From positions 1 through 11,196 of the forward strand of contig JAPYRO010000012.1 in the NCBI GenBank assembly GCA_029941095.1: a stretch of DNA of 11,196 nt, read 5' to 3'. The stretch is from Dehalococcoidia bacterium (GTDB lineage: Bacteria > Chloroflexota > Dehalococcoidia > UBA6926). The translations under genes and the position numbers were made by a program. Positions within the stretch are counted from its first letter, which is position 1. The number at the start of each line of letters is the position of its first letter. The notes below the pieces were generated by a model. That model was not told where the DNA came from, ran no database searches, and worked only from the letters and a program-made list of their open reading frames with translations. This document shows positions 1-5,835 of this stretch, one piece after another.

Positions 1-284
1 ATATATGTGGGCCTTATTAAATCTAATGTTTCAATAAGTTCTTTAGTGTCTTGCACAAAATCTTGAAGACGGTATCCCGTGCCAGGTTTGTCTGACTTGC
101 CGTGGCCACGATTATCTGGCGCTATTATGTGGTAGTCGTTCTCTAGTGCAGCTGCAATCTCAGCCCAAGATTGAGAAAGATTGGTCCACCCATGAACCAT
201 GATCAAATCGGGAGATTTAGGGTTACCCCATTCCAAGTAATGTATTGTTATATCTTGTACGTCGATATATTTGCTCTCAGGCAT
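1..284 (-). CDS. alpha/beta hydrolase, N-terminal part (runs off left edge)
   Basis: This is the first 94 residues of an alpha/beta-hydrolase-fold enzyme; the C-terminus lies beyond the window. The start ATG is at 284-282 on the minus strand, preceded by an AAAGAGAGAG purine-rich ribosome site. Visible features are a first-strand region (ITIHYLEWG, residues 12-20), the HGWT oxyanion-hole motif (31-34) after a hydrophobic strand (LIMV), and APDNRGHGKSDKP (55-67). The last is the loop typical of the epoxide hydrolase, haloalkane dehalogenase and C-C hydrolase branch. The nucleophile elbow (G-x-S/D-x-G), which would separate an esterase from an epoxide hydrolase or dehalogenase, is outside the window, so the substrate cannot be named. 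No signal peptide is seen, so it is probably cytoplasmic. It is divergent from the GYD gene across a 198-base spacer. Confidence 0.88.
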   Translation of the reverse strand, partial: MPESKYIDVQDITIHYLEWGNPKSPDLIMVHGWTNLSQSWAEIAAALENDYHIIAPDNRGHGKSDKPGTGYRLQDFVQDTKELIETLDLIRPTY

Positions 285-347
285 AGCTCTCTCTTTAGTT
301 CCTATATAGAAGGATCAATGCACCCCGACAGCGTTATTGTATCATCG

Positions 348-376
348 TTGATTATTCAGTTTGATAGTTATATATT
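348..376 (+). promoter_or_regulatory. candidate sigma70-type promoter for the GYD-domain gene
   Basis: TTGATT (348-353) and TATATT (371-376) are separated by exactly 17 bases, a good fit to the vegetative -35/-10 consensus. They lie about 107 bases upstream of the GYD-domain start. The whole spacer is AT-rich, so chance matches are likely. A second candidate lies just downstream. Confidence 0.3.
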
Positions 377-382
377 CTATCT

Positions 383-413
383 CTGACAAAACAGTGGATA
401 AATTTGGTATATT
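383..413 (+). promoter_or_regulatory. alternative promoter for the GYD-domain gene
   Basis: CTGACA (383-388) and TATATT (408-413) are separated by 19 bases, longer than ideal, but each hexamer is close to consensus. This would place the transcription start about 60 bases before the start codon. It competes with the candidate at 348-376; the sequence alone does not decide. Confidence 0.25.
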
Positions 414-482
414 AGTAGCTCAAGTATATGAACATAATATATTGTTTGGTTTATCAAAATAATTATTCTAGGAGGGAATTTA

Positions 483-785
483 ATGGCAACCTATGTGTTA
501 CTTAGTACGTTAACTGATGAAGGTCGAAAAACTGTAAAAAATAGACCAGAGAGAATCCAAGAAGTTAGCCGAGAAATTGAAACTTGGGGGGCTAAAGTTA
601 TCGCTCAATACGCCGTGCTTGGGGCATATGATTTTGTAAATATTGTGGAGGCGCCAGATAATGAAACCATATCCAGAGTTTCGTTAGAATTAGGCTCAAG
701 AGGCACAATCCAAATAACAACTATGCCAGCGTTTCCGGTGGAAGAATTTATAGAGGGGCTGGCGAGCGCAAGGGATGTTCCTTAA
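483..785 (+). CDS. GYD-domain protein
   Basis: This 100-residue protein matches the GYD family (PF08734-type): small single-domain alpha/beta proteins resembling ferredoxin-like or ACT-like dimeric barrels, with no firmly assigned function. The diagnostic segment is LGAYDFVNIVEAPD (47-60), the family's 'G-x-Y-D' core followed by a strand. The N-terminal ATYVLLSTLTDEG (2-14) and the C-terminal strand TIQITTMPAF (75-84) are also typical, and the length is usual. The start is well set by AGGAGGG (470-476), six bases before the ATG. It has no signal peptide or membrane segment. It appears to be a single-gene transcript from the divergent spacer at 285-482 and ends tail to tail with the SDR, the two stop codons sharing the palindrome TTAA (782-785). 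Confidence 0.88.
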   Translation: MATYVLLSTLTDEGRKTVKNRPERIQEVSREIETWGAKVIAQYAVLGAYDFVNIVEAPDNETISRVSLELGSRGTIQITTMPAFPVEEFIEGLASARDVP

Positions 786-1780
786 AGAATTAAATTATTT
801 TTAATAGATAATGGGGTGAACCCAAAATATTGGTAGATTGAATCTAACTCTCCAATATTGTTTTGAGATAATCCTTGAAGTTCTGTGCTTGTAACAAACG
901 GTTCAGACATAATACGTTCCAGAACCTTCGCAGGTGTAGTCAAAAATTTTGGTGATATAGGCAATACCAACCTATGTTTTCCCATTAAATCAAGGTAAAT
1001 ATCCACGATTTGTGTAAGTGAAAAATATTCAGGTCCTCCTATTTTATATACACTATGTTTACTAGATTCGCCTTTTAAACAAGATAATACTGCTGTAGCT
1101 AGGTCATGAACTAATATTGGTTGAAAAAAGGTATCTTTTTTTTCAGGTACCGGGAGAATTGGTATTGGGAAATCGATTGCTCGTTTCATTCTATTTGTAA
1201 AATTATCTTCTTTACCTAGCACTAATGAAGTTTTAAAAAGTTTAAATTCGATTCCGCTTTTGATGATTTCTTGCTCGGCTCTCCATTTAGAATGATGAAA
1301 AGAAAACGTAGAATTCGGGGATGTCCCTAATATACCTATGTTAATTAGCGGACCTATGTGATTTTTGGCCATCATTTCCACCAAATTTTTGGTACCAGAG
1401 TAATTTACACGTTCCACAGTGTGGCTCTTTCTTGCATTTAGTATTCCTGCAGCGTGTATTACCTTATCTACTTCATCTAATGCTTGGGCCACATCGTGCC
1501 CACTAGTTATATCGCCTTTGTGGATTTCAATGTTGCGCGCGATTATCGACTCACGATTCGCGTAGCGAGTTTTTGCTAAATCTACCTGTTTTTGAGAATA
1601 GAACCCAGAAGAACCTTGAGTTTTAATATGATCTAAAGAAGATAGTAGTATCTCTTCTAGGGCGAAAAAGAACTTGTTGGGATCACTGGAGAAAATTCGA
1701 ATTTTCTCATCCGTATTAAGAACTATGTGTGCGGATAAGTATTTACCTATAAACCCTGATCCACCGGTAATTAGTAACAT
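782..1780 (-). CDS. NAD(P)-binding atypical SDR (NDUFA9-like epimerase/dehydratase)
   Basis: This is a 332-residue extended-type short-chain dehydrogenase/reductase fold. The Rossmann motif TGGSGFIG (5-12) follows the first strand, GDI (89-91) is the usual acidic-loop motif, and VIHAAGIL (107-114) is the 'NAAG' strand. The SGTKNLVEMM helix, the SKWRAEQEIIKSG segment and FFQPILVHDLATAV (218-231) place it near the NDUFA9-like/atypical SDR-a5 group, which binds dinucleotide and often has a structural or chaperone role. The YxxxK dyad reads F161-x3-K165, so the catalytic Tyr is missing. The linker between strands 2 and 3 (about residues 35-84) looks longer than usual. I chose the inner ATG at 1780 because it has AAAAGG eight bases upstream; an in-frame ATG at 1798 would add six residues (MKKVTE) but lacks a ribosome site. 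Probably cytoplasmic; the substrate is unknown. Confidence 0.85.
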   Translation of the reverse strand: MLLITGGSGFIGKYLSAHIVLNTDEKIRIFSSDPNKFFFALEEILLSSLDHIKTQGSSGFYSQKQVDLAKTRYANRESIIARNIEIHKGDITSGHDVAQALDEVDKVIHAAGILNARKSHTVERVNYSGTKNLVEMMAKNHIGPLINIGILGTSPNSTFSFHHSKWRAEQEIIKSGIEFKLFKTSLVLGKEDNFTNRMKRAIDFPIPILPVPEKKDTFFQPILVHDLATAVLSCLKGESSKHSVYKIGGPEYFSLTQIVDIYLDLMGKHRLVLPISPKFLTTPAKVLERIMSEPFVTSTELQGLSQNNIGELDSIYQYFGFTPLSIKNNLIL

Positions 1781-1873
1781 TTCAGTAACCTTTTTCATAA
1801 AAGTAGGTTATTATTGGGTGTCTCATATTTTTGAGTGTCACATTGGTGCAGTTATTGACGAGGGGGTTAATAA

Positions 1874-2347
1874 ATGACTGATATAAACATAGGTGATGAT
1901 TCTCCTGAATTTTCTTTACCCTCGACTGATGGCTCCAATGTTATAAGCTCGGACTTAAGAGGCTCCACAGTAGTTTTATATTTTTACCCTAAAGATGATA
2001 CACCAGGGTGTACTAAAGAGGCATGTGGTTTTAGAGATAATTATGATGCGCTAACTGAAAAAGGAGTCATAGTTTTAGGTGTGAGTCGAGATAGTATTGA
2101 ATCGCACAATAAATTTACCAATAAATACTCTTTACCATTTCCTCTTTTAACTGACCCAGAAGCTGAGATAGCTAAAAAATTTGGAGCATACGGTGAAAAG
2201 AAAATGTATGGTCGCGTTTTTGAGGGAGTTTTACGACAAACTTTTTTGATTAATAAGGATGGGATAGTTGAAAAAATATGGCGACGTGTTAAAACAGCGA
2301 CCCATGCAGAAGAAGTGTTAACGGCAGTTGAGGCTTTATCTTACTGA
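1874..2347 (+). CDS. bcp: thiol peroxidase, PrxQ/BCP peroxiredoxin
   Basis: This 157-residue peroxiredoxin of the bacterioferritin comigratory protein/PrxQ class reduces hydrogen peroxide and organic hydroperoxides in the cytoplasm, normally using thioredoxin as reductant. The active-site loop YFYPKDDTPGCTKEACGF (36-53) contains the peroxidatic Cys46 with its conserved Pro39, Thr43 and Pro44. Cys51 lies five residues later and is the intramolecular resolving Cys of two-Cys PrxQ enzymes. LGVSRDS (residues 68-74) and the later FGAYGEKKMYG and FLINKDGIV segments are family hallmarks. The length is typical. The start is supported by GAGGGGG about eight bases upstream. It is divergent from the SDR across a 93-base spacer and probably transcribed alone or as the lead of the downstream run. 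Confidence 0.95.
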   Translation: MTDINIGDDSPEFSLPSTDGSNVISSDLRGSTVVLYFYPKDDTPGCTKEACGFRDNYDALTEKGVIVLGVSRDSIESHNKFTNKYSLPFPLLTDPEAEIAKKFGAYGEKKMYGRVFEGVLRQTFLINKDGIVEKIWRRVKTATHAEEVLTAVEALSY

Positions 2348-2360
2348 ATTTGCGGAGTAG

Positions 2361-2366
2361 TATAAT
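2361..2366 (+). promoter_or_regulatory. candidate -10 box before the crotonase cassette
   Basis: A perfect TATAAT lies 42 bases before the first crotonase start, in the 61-base gap after bcp. No good -35 hexamer is found 16-18 bases upstream (that region overlaps the bcp stop codon and reads ATCTTA), so this is a weak or activator-dependent promoter at best. It would allow the run 2409-9192 to be transcribed independently of bcp. Confidence 0.38.
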
Positions 2367-2408
2367 TGTTTGCGTGCAGCGAGTTAATAAAAATGGAGGA
2401 GTTTATCG

Positions 2409-3296
2409 ATGGGGAACTACGAAAATATTTTATACGAGAAACAACGTAAGGGAGTGTTGATCACTCTTAACAGACCTGAGGCTTTGAATGCGATTACCCC
2501 TCAATTAGAAAATGAACTTCATTTGGCTTTAGATGAAGCAGAAGCTGACCCAGAGGTTCGGGCTATTGTTTTGACCGGAGCTGGTCGTGCGTTTTCTGCC
2601 GGATATGATATGGGTGTCCCCGATGCCCCTATGCGTGATTTCGTGTGGCCTTACGGGGTAGCTCCAGGCCAAAGCGTGGCTGAAGTACTTGATTTATGGC
2701 GTACCAATGATAATGCAGGGATAAATAAACTGTTACATATGTGGGAACTAACCAAGCCTGTTATTGGTGCTATAAATGGATGGGCGATGGGAGGAGCATC
2801 TTGGTATGCAGTTGCAACTCATATGACGTACGCATCTGATAAAGCAGTATTCGGACAACCTGAAGTGAGGCACATATCAAACACTAGTTTCTTCTGGGTA
2901 TTAAATGCAGGATATAAGAACGCACTAAGATATAGTCTAACGGGTGACCATATTGATGCGGATGAAGCACTTCGAATCGGCATAATAAATAAAATTGTTC
3001 CTCATGATGATCTGCTGGAGGAATGCTTTCAATTGGTTGAAAGAATTGCACTAGTATCGCCAGAAACTGTAAAAATCAATTTACATGTTGCCACTATGGG
3101 ACTTGAAATGATGGGGCTTGCTAATGCTCTTAAACTGAATGGTGAATTATCCGCAGCGGCGCATTCTTCGTCCAGCGAACCATATAGAAAAGAAATGTTT
3201 GATGCGCTTACAGAACAAGGAATGAAAGGGTTCTTAACAGTTCGTGATGGTCCCTTTCAACCAGAACCTTTTGGCCCAAGATCTAAGAAAAGATAA
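2409..3296 (+). CDS. crotonase-fold enoyl-CoA hydratase/isomerase-like protein, copy 1
   Basis: This 295-residue member of the crotonase superfamily normally would bind an acyl-CoA thioester and stabilise an enolate through two backbone NH groups. The N-terminal VLITLNRPEALNAI (16-29), the first oxyanion segment AFSAGYD (61-67) and the second, NGWAMGGAS (123-131), are present. Trp132 sits where rat enoyl-CoA hydratase has Glu144, while Glu152 (GQPE, 149-152) matches Glu164 at the same 20-residue spacing. The following GAGG-type loop is replaced by SNTSFFWVLNAGYK. The C-terminus ends RDGPFQPEPFGPRS. GGAGGA-like ribosome site GGAGGA lies at 2395-2400, eight bases before the ATG. It is the most divergent of the three copies, with GGAS rather than GGGS and extra residues around 70-87. 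Keeping only the second Glu resembles Delta3-Delta2-enoyl-CoA isomerases, so isomerase, hydrolase or lyase activity is as possible as hydration. Confidence 0.9.
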   Translation: MGNYENILYEKQRKGVLITLNRPEALNAITPQLENELHLALDEAEADPEVRAIVLTGAGRAFSAGYDMGVPDAPMRDFVWPYGVAPGQSVAEVLDLWRTNDNAGINKLLHMWELTKPVIGAINGWAMGGASWYAVATHMTYASDKAVFGQPEVRHISNTSFFWVLNAGYKNALRYSLTGDHIDADEALRIGIINKIVPHDDLLEECFQLVERIALVSPETVKINLHVATMGLEMMGLANALKLNGELSAAAHSSSSEPYRKEMFDALTEQGMKGFLTVRDGPFQPEPFGPRSKKR

Positions 3297-3325
3297 AAAT
3301 AATAGGATTATAGAGGAGGAATAAT

Positions 3326-4201
3326 ATGTCAGATTACGAAAATATATTATACGAAAAACAACGTGGGGGTGTGTTAATTACGCTTAACAGACCTGAAGCT
3401 CTAAATGCATTGAGCCCCGATCTTGTTGAGGAATTGCATTCTGCTTTTACTGAGGCAGAGAATGATCCAGAAATTCGAGCGATCGTACTGACTGGAGCTG
3501 GCAGAGCATTTTCAGCAGGATTTGATATAGCGGGTGACCGAGCTCCTAATGTTTGGCCTTATGGAATTCCTGAAGGAAGTAGTGTCGCTGAATTATTAGA
3601 CAGATGGCGCACGCAAGATCGTCCAGATAAATGGATGCATCTGTGGGAACTAAATAAGCCAGTTATTGCCGCTGTAAACGGATGGTGCATGGGTGGCGGA
3701 TCTTGGTATGCGTTGTTCTCTCACATGACATATGCATCTGAGAACGCAGTATTTTCTCAACCCGAGGTTCGAATGATTTCAAACACAAGTTTTATTTGGA
3801 CGTTGAATGCAGGCTATAAGAATGCATTAAGATATAGCTTGACTGGTGACCATATAGACGCTGAGGAAGCTTTGAGAATAGGAATTATTAATCAAGTTGT
3901 TCCTCAGGATGAATTGATTGATCATTGTTTCAGTATTGTTGAAAGAATAGCTTTGGTATCTCCAGAAACAGTAAAAATTAATTTACATATTGCTACTATG
4001 GGCTTGGAAATGATGGGCTTTAGGAATGCAATGGTACTAAATGGAGAACTTTCTGCTTTGGTTCATTCTTCTAGGCGAGAAGATGTTCTTCGACCGCTAG
4101 AAGAGGCCAGAGAGCAAGGTGGGATGAGGGGATTTTTGCAACAGCGTGACGGCCCTTTTCAACCAGAACCTTTTGGTCCACGTTCAGCAAAGAAAGATTA
4201 A
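3326..4201 (+). CDS. crotonase-fold enoyl-CoA hydratase/isomerase-like protein, copy 2
   Basis: This is a 291-residue paralogue of the preceding gene, 29 bases downstream with a very strong ribosome site GAGGAGGA (3313-3320). The oxyanion segments are AFSAGFD (61-67) and NGWCMGGGS (118-126). Trp127 replaces the first catalytic Glu of classical hydratases; Glu147 (SQPE, 144-147) keeps the second, 20 residues on. A conserved WPYG (77-80) between strand and helix, LTGDHID (172-178) and the tail QRDGPFQPEPFGPRS define the subfamily shared with its neighbours. There is no signal peptide, so it is probably a cytoplasmic oligomer as in other crotonases. The actual reaction cannot be read from sequence; loss of Glu144 argues against a standard fatty-acid beta-oxidation hydratase. 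Confidence 0.9.
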   Translation: MSDYENILYEKQRGGVLITLNRPEALNALSPDLVEELHSAFTEAENDPEIRAIVLTGAGRAFSAGFDIAGDRAPNVWPYGIPEGSSVAELLDRWRTQDRPDKWMHLWELNKPVIAAVNGWCMGGGSWYALFSHMTYASENAVFSQPEVRMISNTSFIWTLNAGYKNALRYSLTGDHIDAEEALRIGIINQVVPQDELIDHCFSIVERIALVSPETVKINLHIATMGLEMMGFRNAMVLNGELSALVHSSRREDVLRPLEEAREQGGMRGFLQQRDGPFQPEPFGPRSAKKD

Positions 4202-4203
4202 TA

Positions 4204-4236
4204 CCGATTGGGGATATTTAAATCGGCCGACCTTTT
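4204..4236 (+). terminator. weak stem-loop after crotonase copy 2
   Basis: CCGATT (4204-4209) pairs with AATCGG (4221-4226) across an 11-base loop. An 8-base palindrome TCGGCCGA (4223-4230) overlaps it, and a short TTTT follows at 4233-4236. The stem is only six base pairs with a short, displaced T run, so it could at most attenuate transcription or mark an mRNA processing site in the 62-base gap. It is the only hairpin-like structure I found within the cassette. Confidence 0.22.
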
Positions 4237-4263
4237 AGGAATTGTATAAGTTGATAGGCAATT

Positions 4264-4932
4264 ATGGTTTATAACTTAAATTCTGGTAATTCTGCGTTGA
4301 TAATTATTGATATGCAAAACGATTTTTGCCATCAGGATGGTTTTTATGGTCGTAATTCAGATCTAATATCCCCGCTTGGTCTAAATCCTCAGCTTGTAAC
4401 TGACGGAATACCAAAAATAAAACCCGTACTAGAAGCAGCTAGGCAAGCCGGATTTTTTATTGCTCACACACAGATAATAAGAGATTCTGTACCGGATGCC
4501 GTAAGTGCGATTCACGAGATAGTCCCTGCTACCTTTGAAGCAGTATCTGCTGCTCCTGGAGGAGCTTCTCTGGAGCCTGGAAGTTGGGGCTCAGAGATCC
4601 ATGATGAATTGAAACCTTTGAGTGGAGAATATATTGTTCAAAAGAGAAGTTTTTCCGCGTTTTATGGTACTGATTTGGAGGTCGCTCTTAGGAGACGAGG
4701 TATAACAACCGTTATTTTAGTGGGGACGATTACATACGCTTGTGTCTTACATACCGCGTTTGATGCGAATGTGAGGGACTTTGATGTTATAGTGGCCTCT
4801 GATTCGACATTATCATGGGATAGAAGCTTACAAGAGCCTGCGATGAGGATTGTAGATTTAATAATTGGGAAAACACAATCTACAGAAGATATCATAAAGT
4901 CGATTAAATATAGTAAAGATAAGGAAGGTTAA
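4264..4932 (+). CDS. isochorismatase-family cysteine amidohydrolase
   Basis: This 222-residue protein has the isochorismatase-like fold used by N-carbamoylsarcosine amidase, nicotinamidase and ureidoacrylate (RutB-type) amidohydrolases. The Asp-Lys-Cys triad is visible: Asp16 in LIIIDMQNDF (12-21), Lys127 in VQKRSFSAFYGTDLE (125-139), and Cys160 in GTITYACV (154-161), where the cis-peptide motif normally reads G-V-x-T-x-x-C. A helix TAFDANVRDFDV and strand IVASD follow, as usual. The length fits ureide/amide hydrolases better than the shorter nicotinamidases. Retention of the nucleophile Cys argues for C-N hydrolysis rather than isochorismate cleavage. The start has only a weak ribosome site (ATAGG), but the frame and N-terminus are convincing. 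It sits between crotonase copies 2 and 3 and ends four bases before copy 3, so it probably acts in the same pathway on an amide or carbamoyl intermediate (inference). Confidence 0.9.
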   Translation: MVYNLNSGNSALIIIDMQNDFCHQDGFYGRNSDLISPLGLNPQLVTDGIPKIKPVLEAARQAGFFIAHTQIIRDSVPDAVSAIHEIVPATFEAVSAAPGGASLEPGSWGSEIHDELKPLSGEYIVQKRSFSAFYGTDLEVALRRRGITTVILVGTITYACVLHTAFDANVRDFDVIVASDSTLSWDRSLQEPAMRIVDLIIGKTQSTEDIIKSIKYSKDKEG

Positions 4933-4936
4933 TAAG

Positions 4937-5821
4937 ATGCCCGAATTTGAGACAGTTCTCTATGAAAAACAACGTGGTGGAGTCCTGATAACTTTAAACC
5001 GGCCGGAAACTTTGAATGCTATAAGCCGGGAACTTGAGCATGATTTGGCTAGCGCACTTACTGAGGCTGAAGCCGACCCTGAAATAAGGGCTATTGTAAT
5101 AACTGGGGCGGGCCGAGCTTTTTCTTCTGGGTATGATATTGGTGGCGATCCTAAACCAACGGTATGGCCTTACGGTCTGCCTGAAGGTACGAGCGCGGCT
5201 GAATTTTTGGATGATTGGCGTACCAGAGGATCAGACGAAAACAAAAGACTTTTACAGATTTGGGAATTAACTAAACCTGTTATTGCTGCTGTTAATGGTT
5301 GGTGCATGGGTGGCGGTTCATGGTATGCACTAACTTGCCACATGACCTACGCGTCAGATAAAGCTGTGTTTTCGCAGCCTGAAATCCGGATGATTTCGAA
5401 TACAAGTTTCTTCTGGACACTTAATGCTGGATACAAACATGCGCTAAGATATGGACTAACAGGGGACCATATAGATGCGCAAGAAGCTTTACGGATTGGT
5501 CTTGTTAATAATGTAATCCCCGATGAAGAATTGATCGACCATTGTTTTGGTATTGTAGAGAGGATAGCTTTGGTTTCACCTGAGACTGTAAAAATTAATC
5601 TTCATGTGGCAACTATGGGATTAGAAATGATGGGATTAAGAAACGCGTTAACTCTGAATACAGAATTGGGAGCTTTGGCACAAACTTCTCAGCGGGAAGA
5701 TTTTAGAAAATACTTAAATGATGCGCAAGAAACCGGTGGTATGAGAGGTTTTTTGCAAACCCGTGATGGACCTTTTCAGCCAGAACCATTTGGCCCACGA
5801 TCCAAACCGCGTGAGGAGTAA
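4937..5821 (+). CDS. crotonase-fold enoyl-CoA hydratase/isomerase-like protein, copy 3
   Basis: This 294-residue paralogue of the genes at 2409 and 3326 is closest to the latter. AFSSGYD (61-67) and NGWCMGGGS (120-128) form the oxyanion hole. Trp129 stands at the Glu144 position and Glu149 (SQPE, 146-149) at the Glu164 position. The substrate-facing loop again reads RMISNTSFFW in place of a GAGG motif, and the tail is RDGPFQPEPFGPRS. Its ribosome site AAGGAAGG (4921-4928) lies inside the end of the amidohydrolase gene and the intergenic gap is four bases, so translation is probably coupled. The stop codon is 14 bases before the metal-transport lipoprotein, with no terminator between them. It is presumably cytoplasmic; a role separate from copies 1 and 2, or hetero-oligomer formation, is possible. 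Confidence 0.9.
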   Translation: MPEFETVLYEKQRGGVLITLNRPETLNAISRELEHDLASALTEAEADPEIRAIVITGAGRAFSSGYDIGGDPKPTVWPYGLPEGTSAAEFLDDWRTRGSDENKRLLQIWELTKPVIAAVNGWCMGGGSWYALTCHMTYASDKAVFSQPEIRMISNTSFFWTLNAGYKHALRYGLTGDHIDAQEALRIGLVNNVIPDEELIDHCFGIVERIALVSPETVKINLHVATMGLEMMGLRNALTLNTELGALAQTSQREDFRKYLNDAQETGGMRGFLQTRDGPFQPEPFGPRSKPREE

Positions 5822-5835
5822 ATTCGCGTGCTTCT

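Larger units (their letters stand above)
2409..5821 (+). repeat. array of three diverged paralogous crotonase genes interrupted by an amidohydrolase gene
   Basis: The proteins from 2409, 3326 and 4937 align end to end with few gaps. They share the N-terminal ENILYEKQR-type start, the W-for-E substitution, LTGDHID, ERIALVSPETVKINLH and the PFQPEPFGPRS tail. Copies 2 and 3 are closest to each other (GWCMGGGSWYAL, VFSQPE[VI]RMISNTSF). They are nevertheless separated by the amidohydrolase gene, so the duplication history is not simple tandem addition. The DNA has diverged well beyond a recent duplication. Confidence 0.85.

Noticed and set aside
171..386. 71-codon plus-strand reading frame
   Set aside because: It lies antisense to the alpha/beta hydrolase and across its promoter spacer, has no ribosome site and no family resemblance; the minus-strand hydrolase motifs explain the region.
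1674..1877. 67-codon plus-strand reading frame before bcp
   Set aside because: Mostly antisense to the SDR N-terminus, including its Rossmann motif; its end overlaps the bcp start by chance.
4662..4895. 77-codon minus-strand reading frame
   Set aside because: Antisense to the Lys and Cys active-site regions of the amidohydrolase; no ribosome site.
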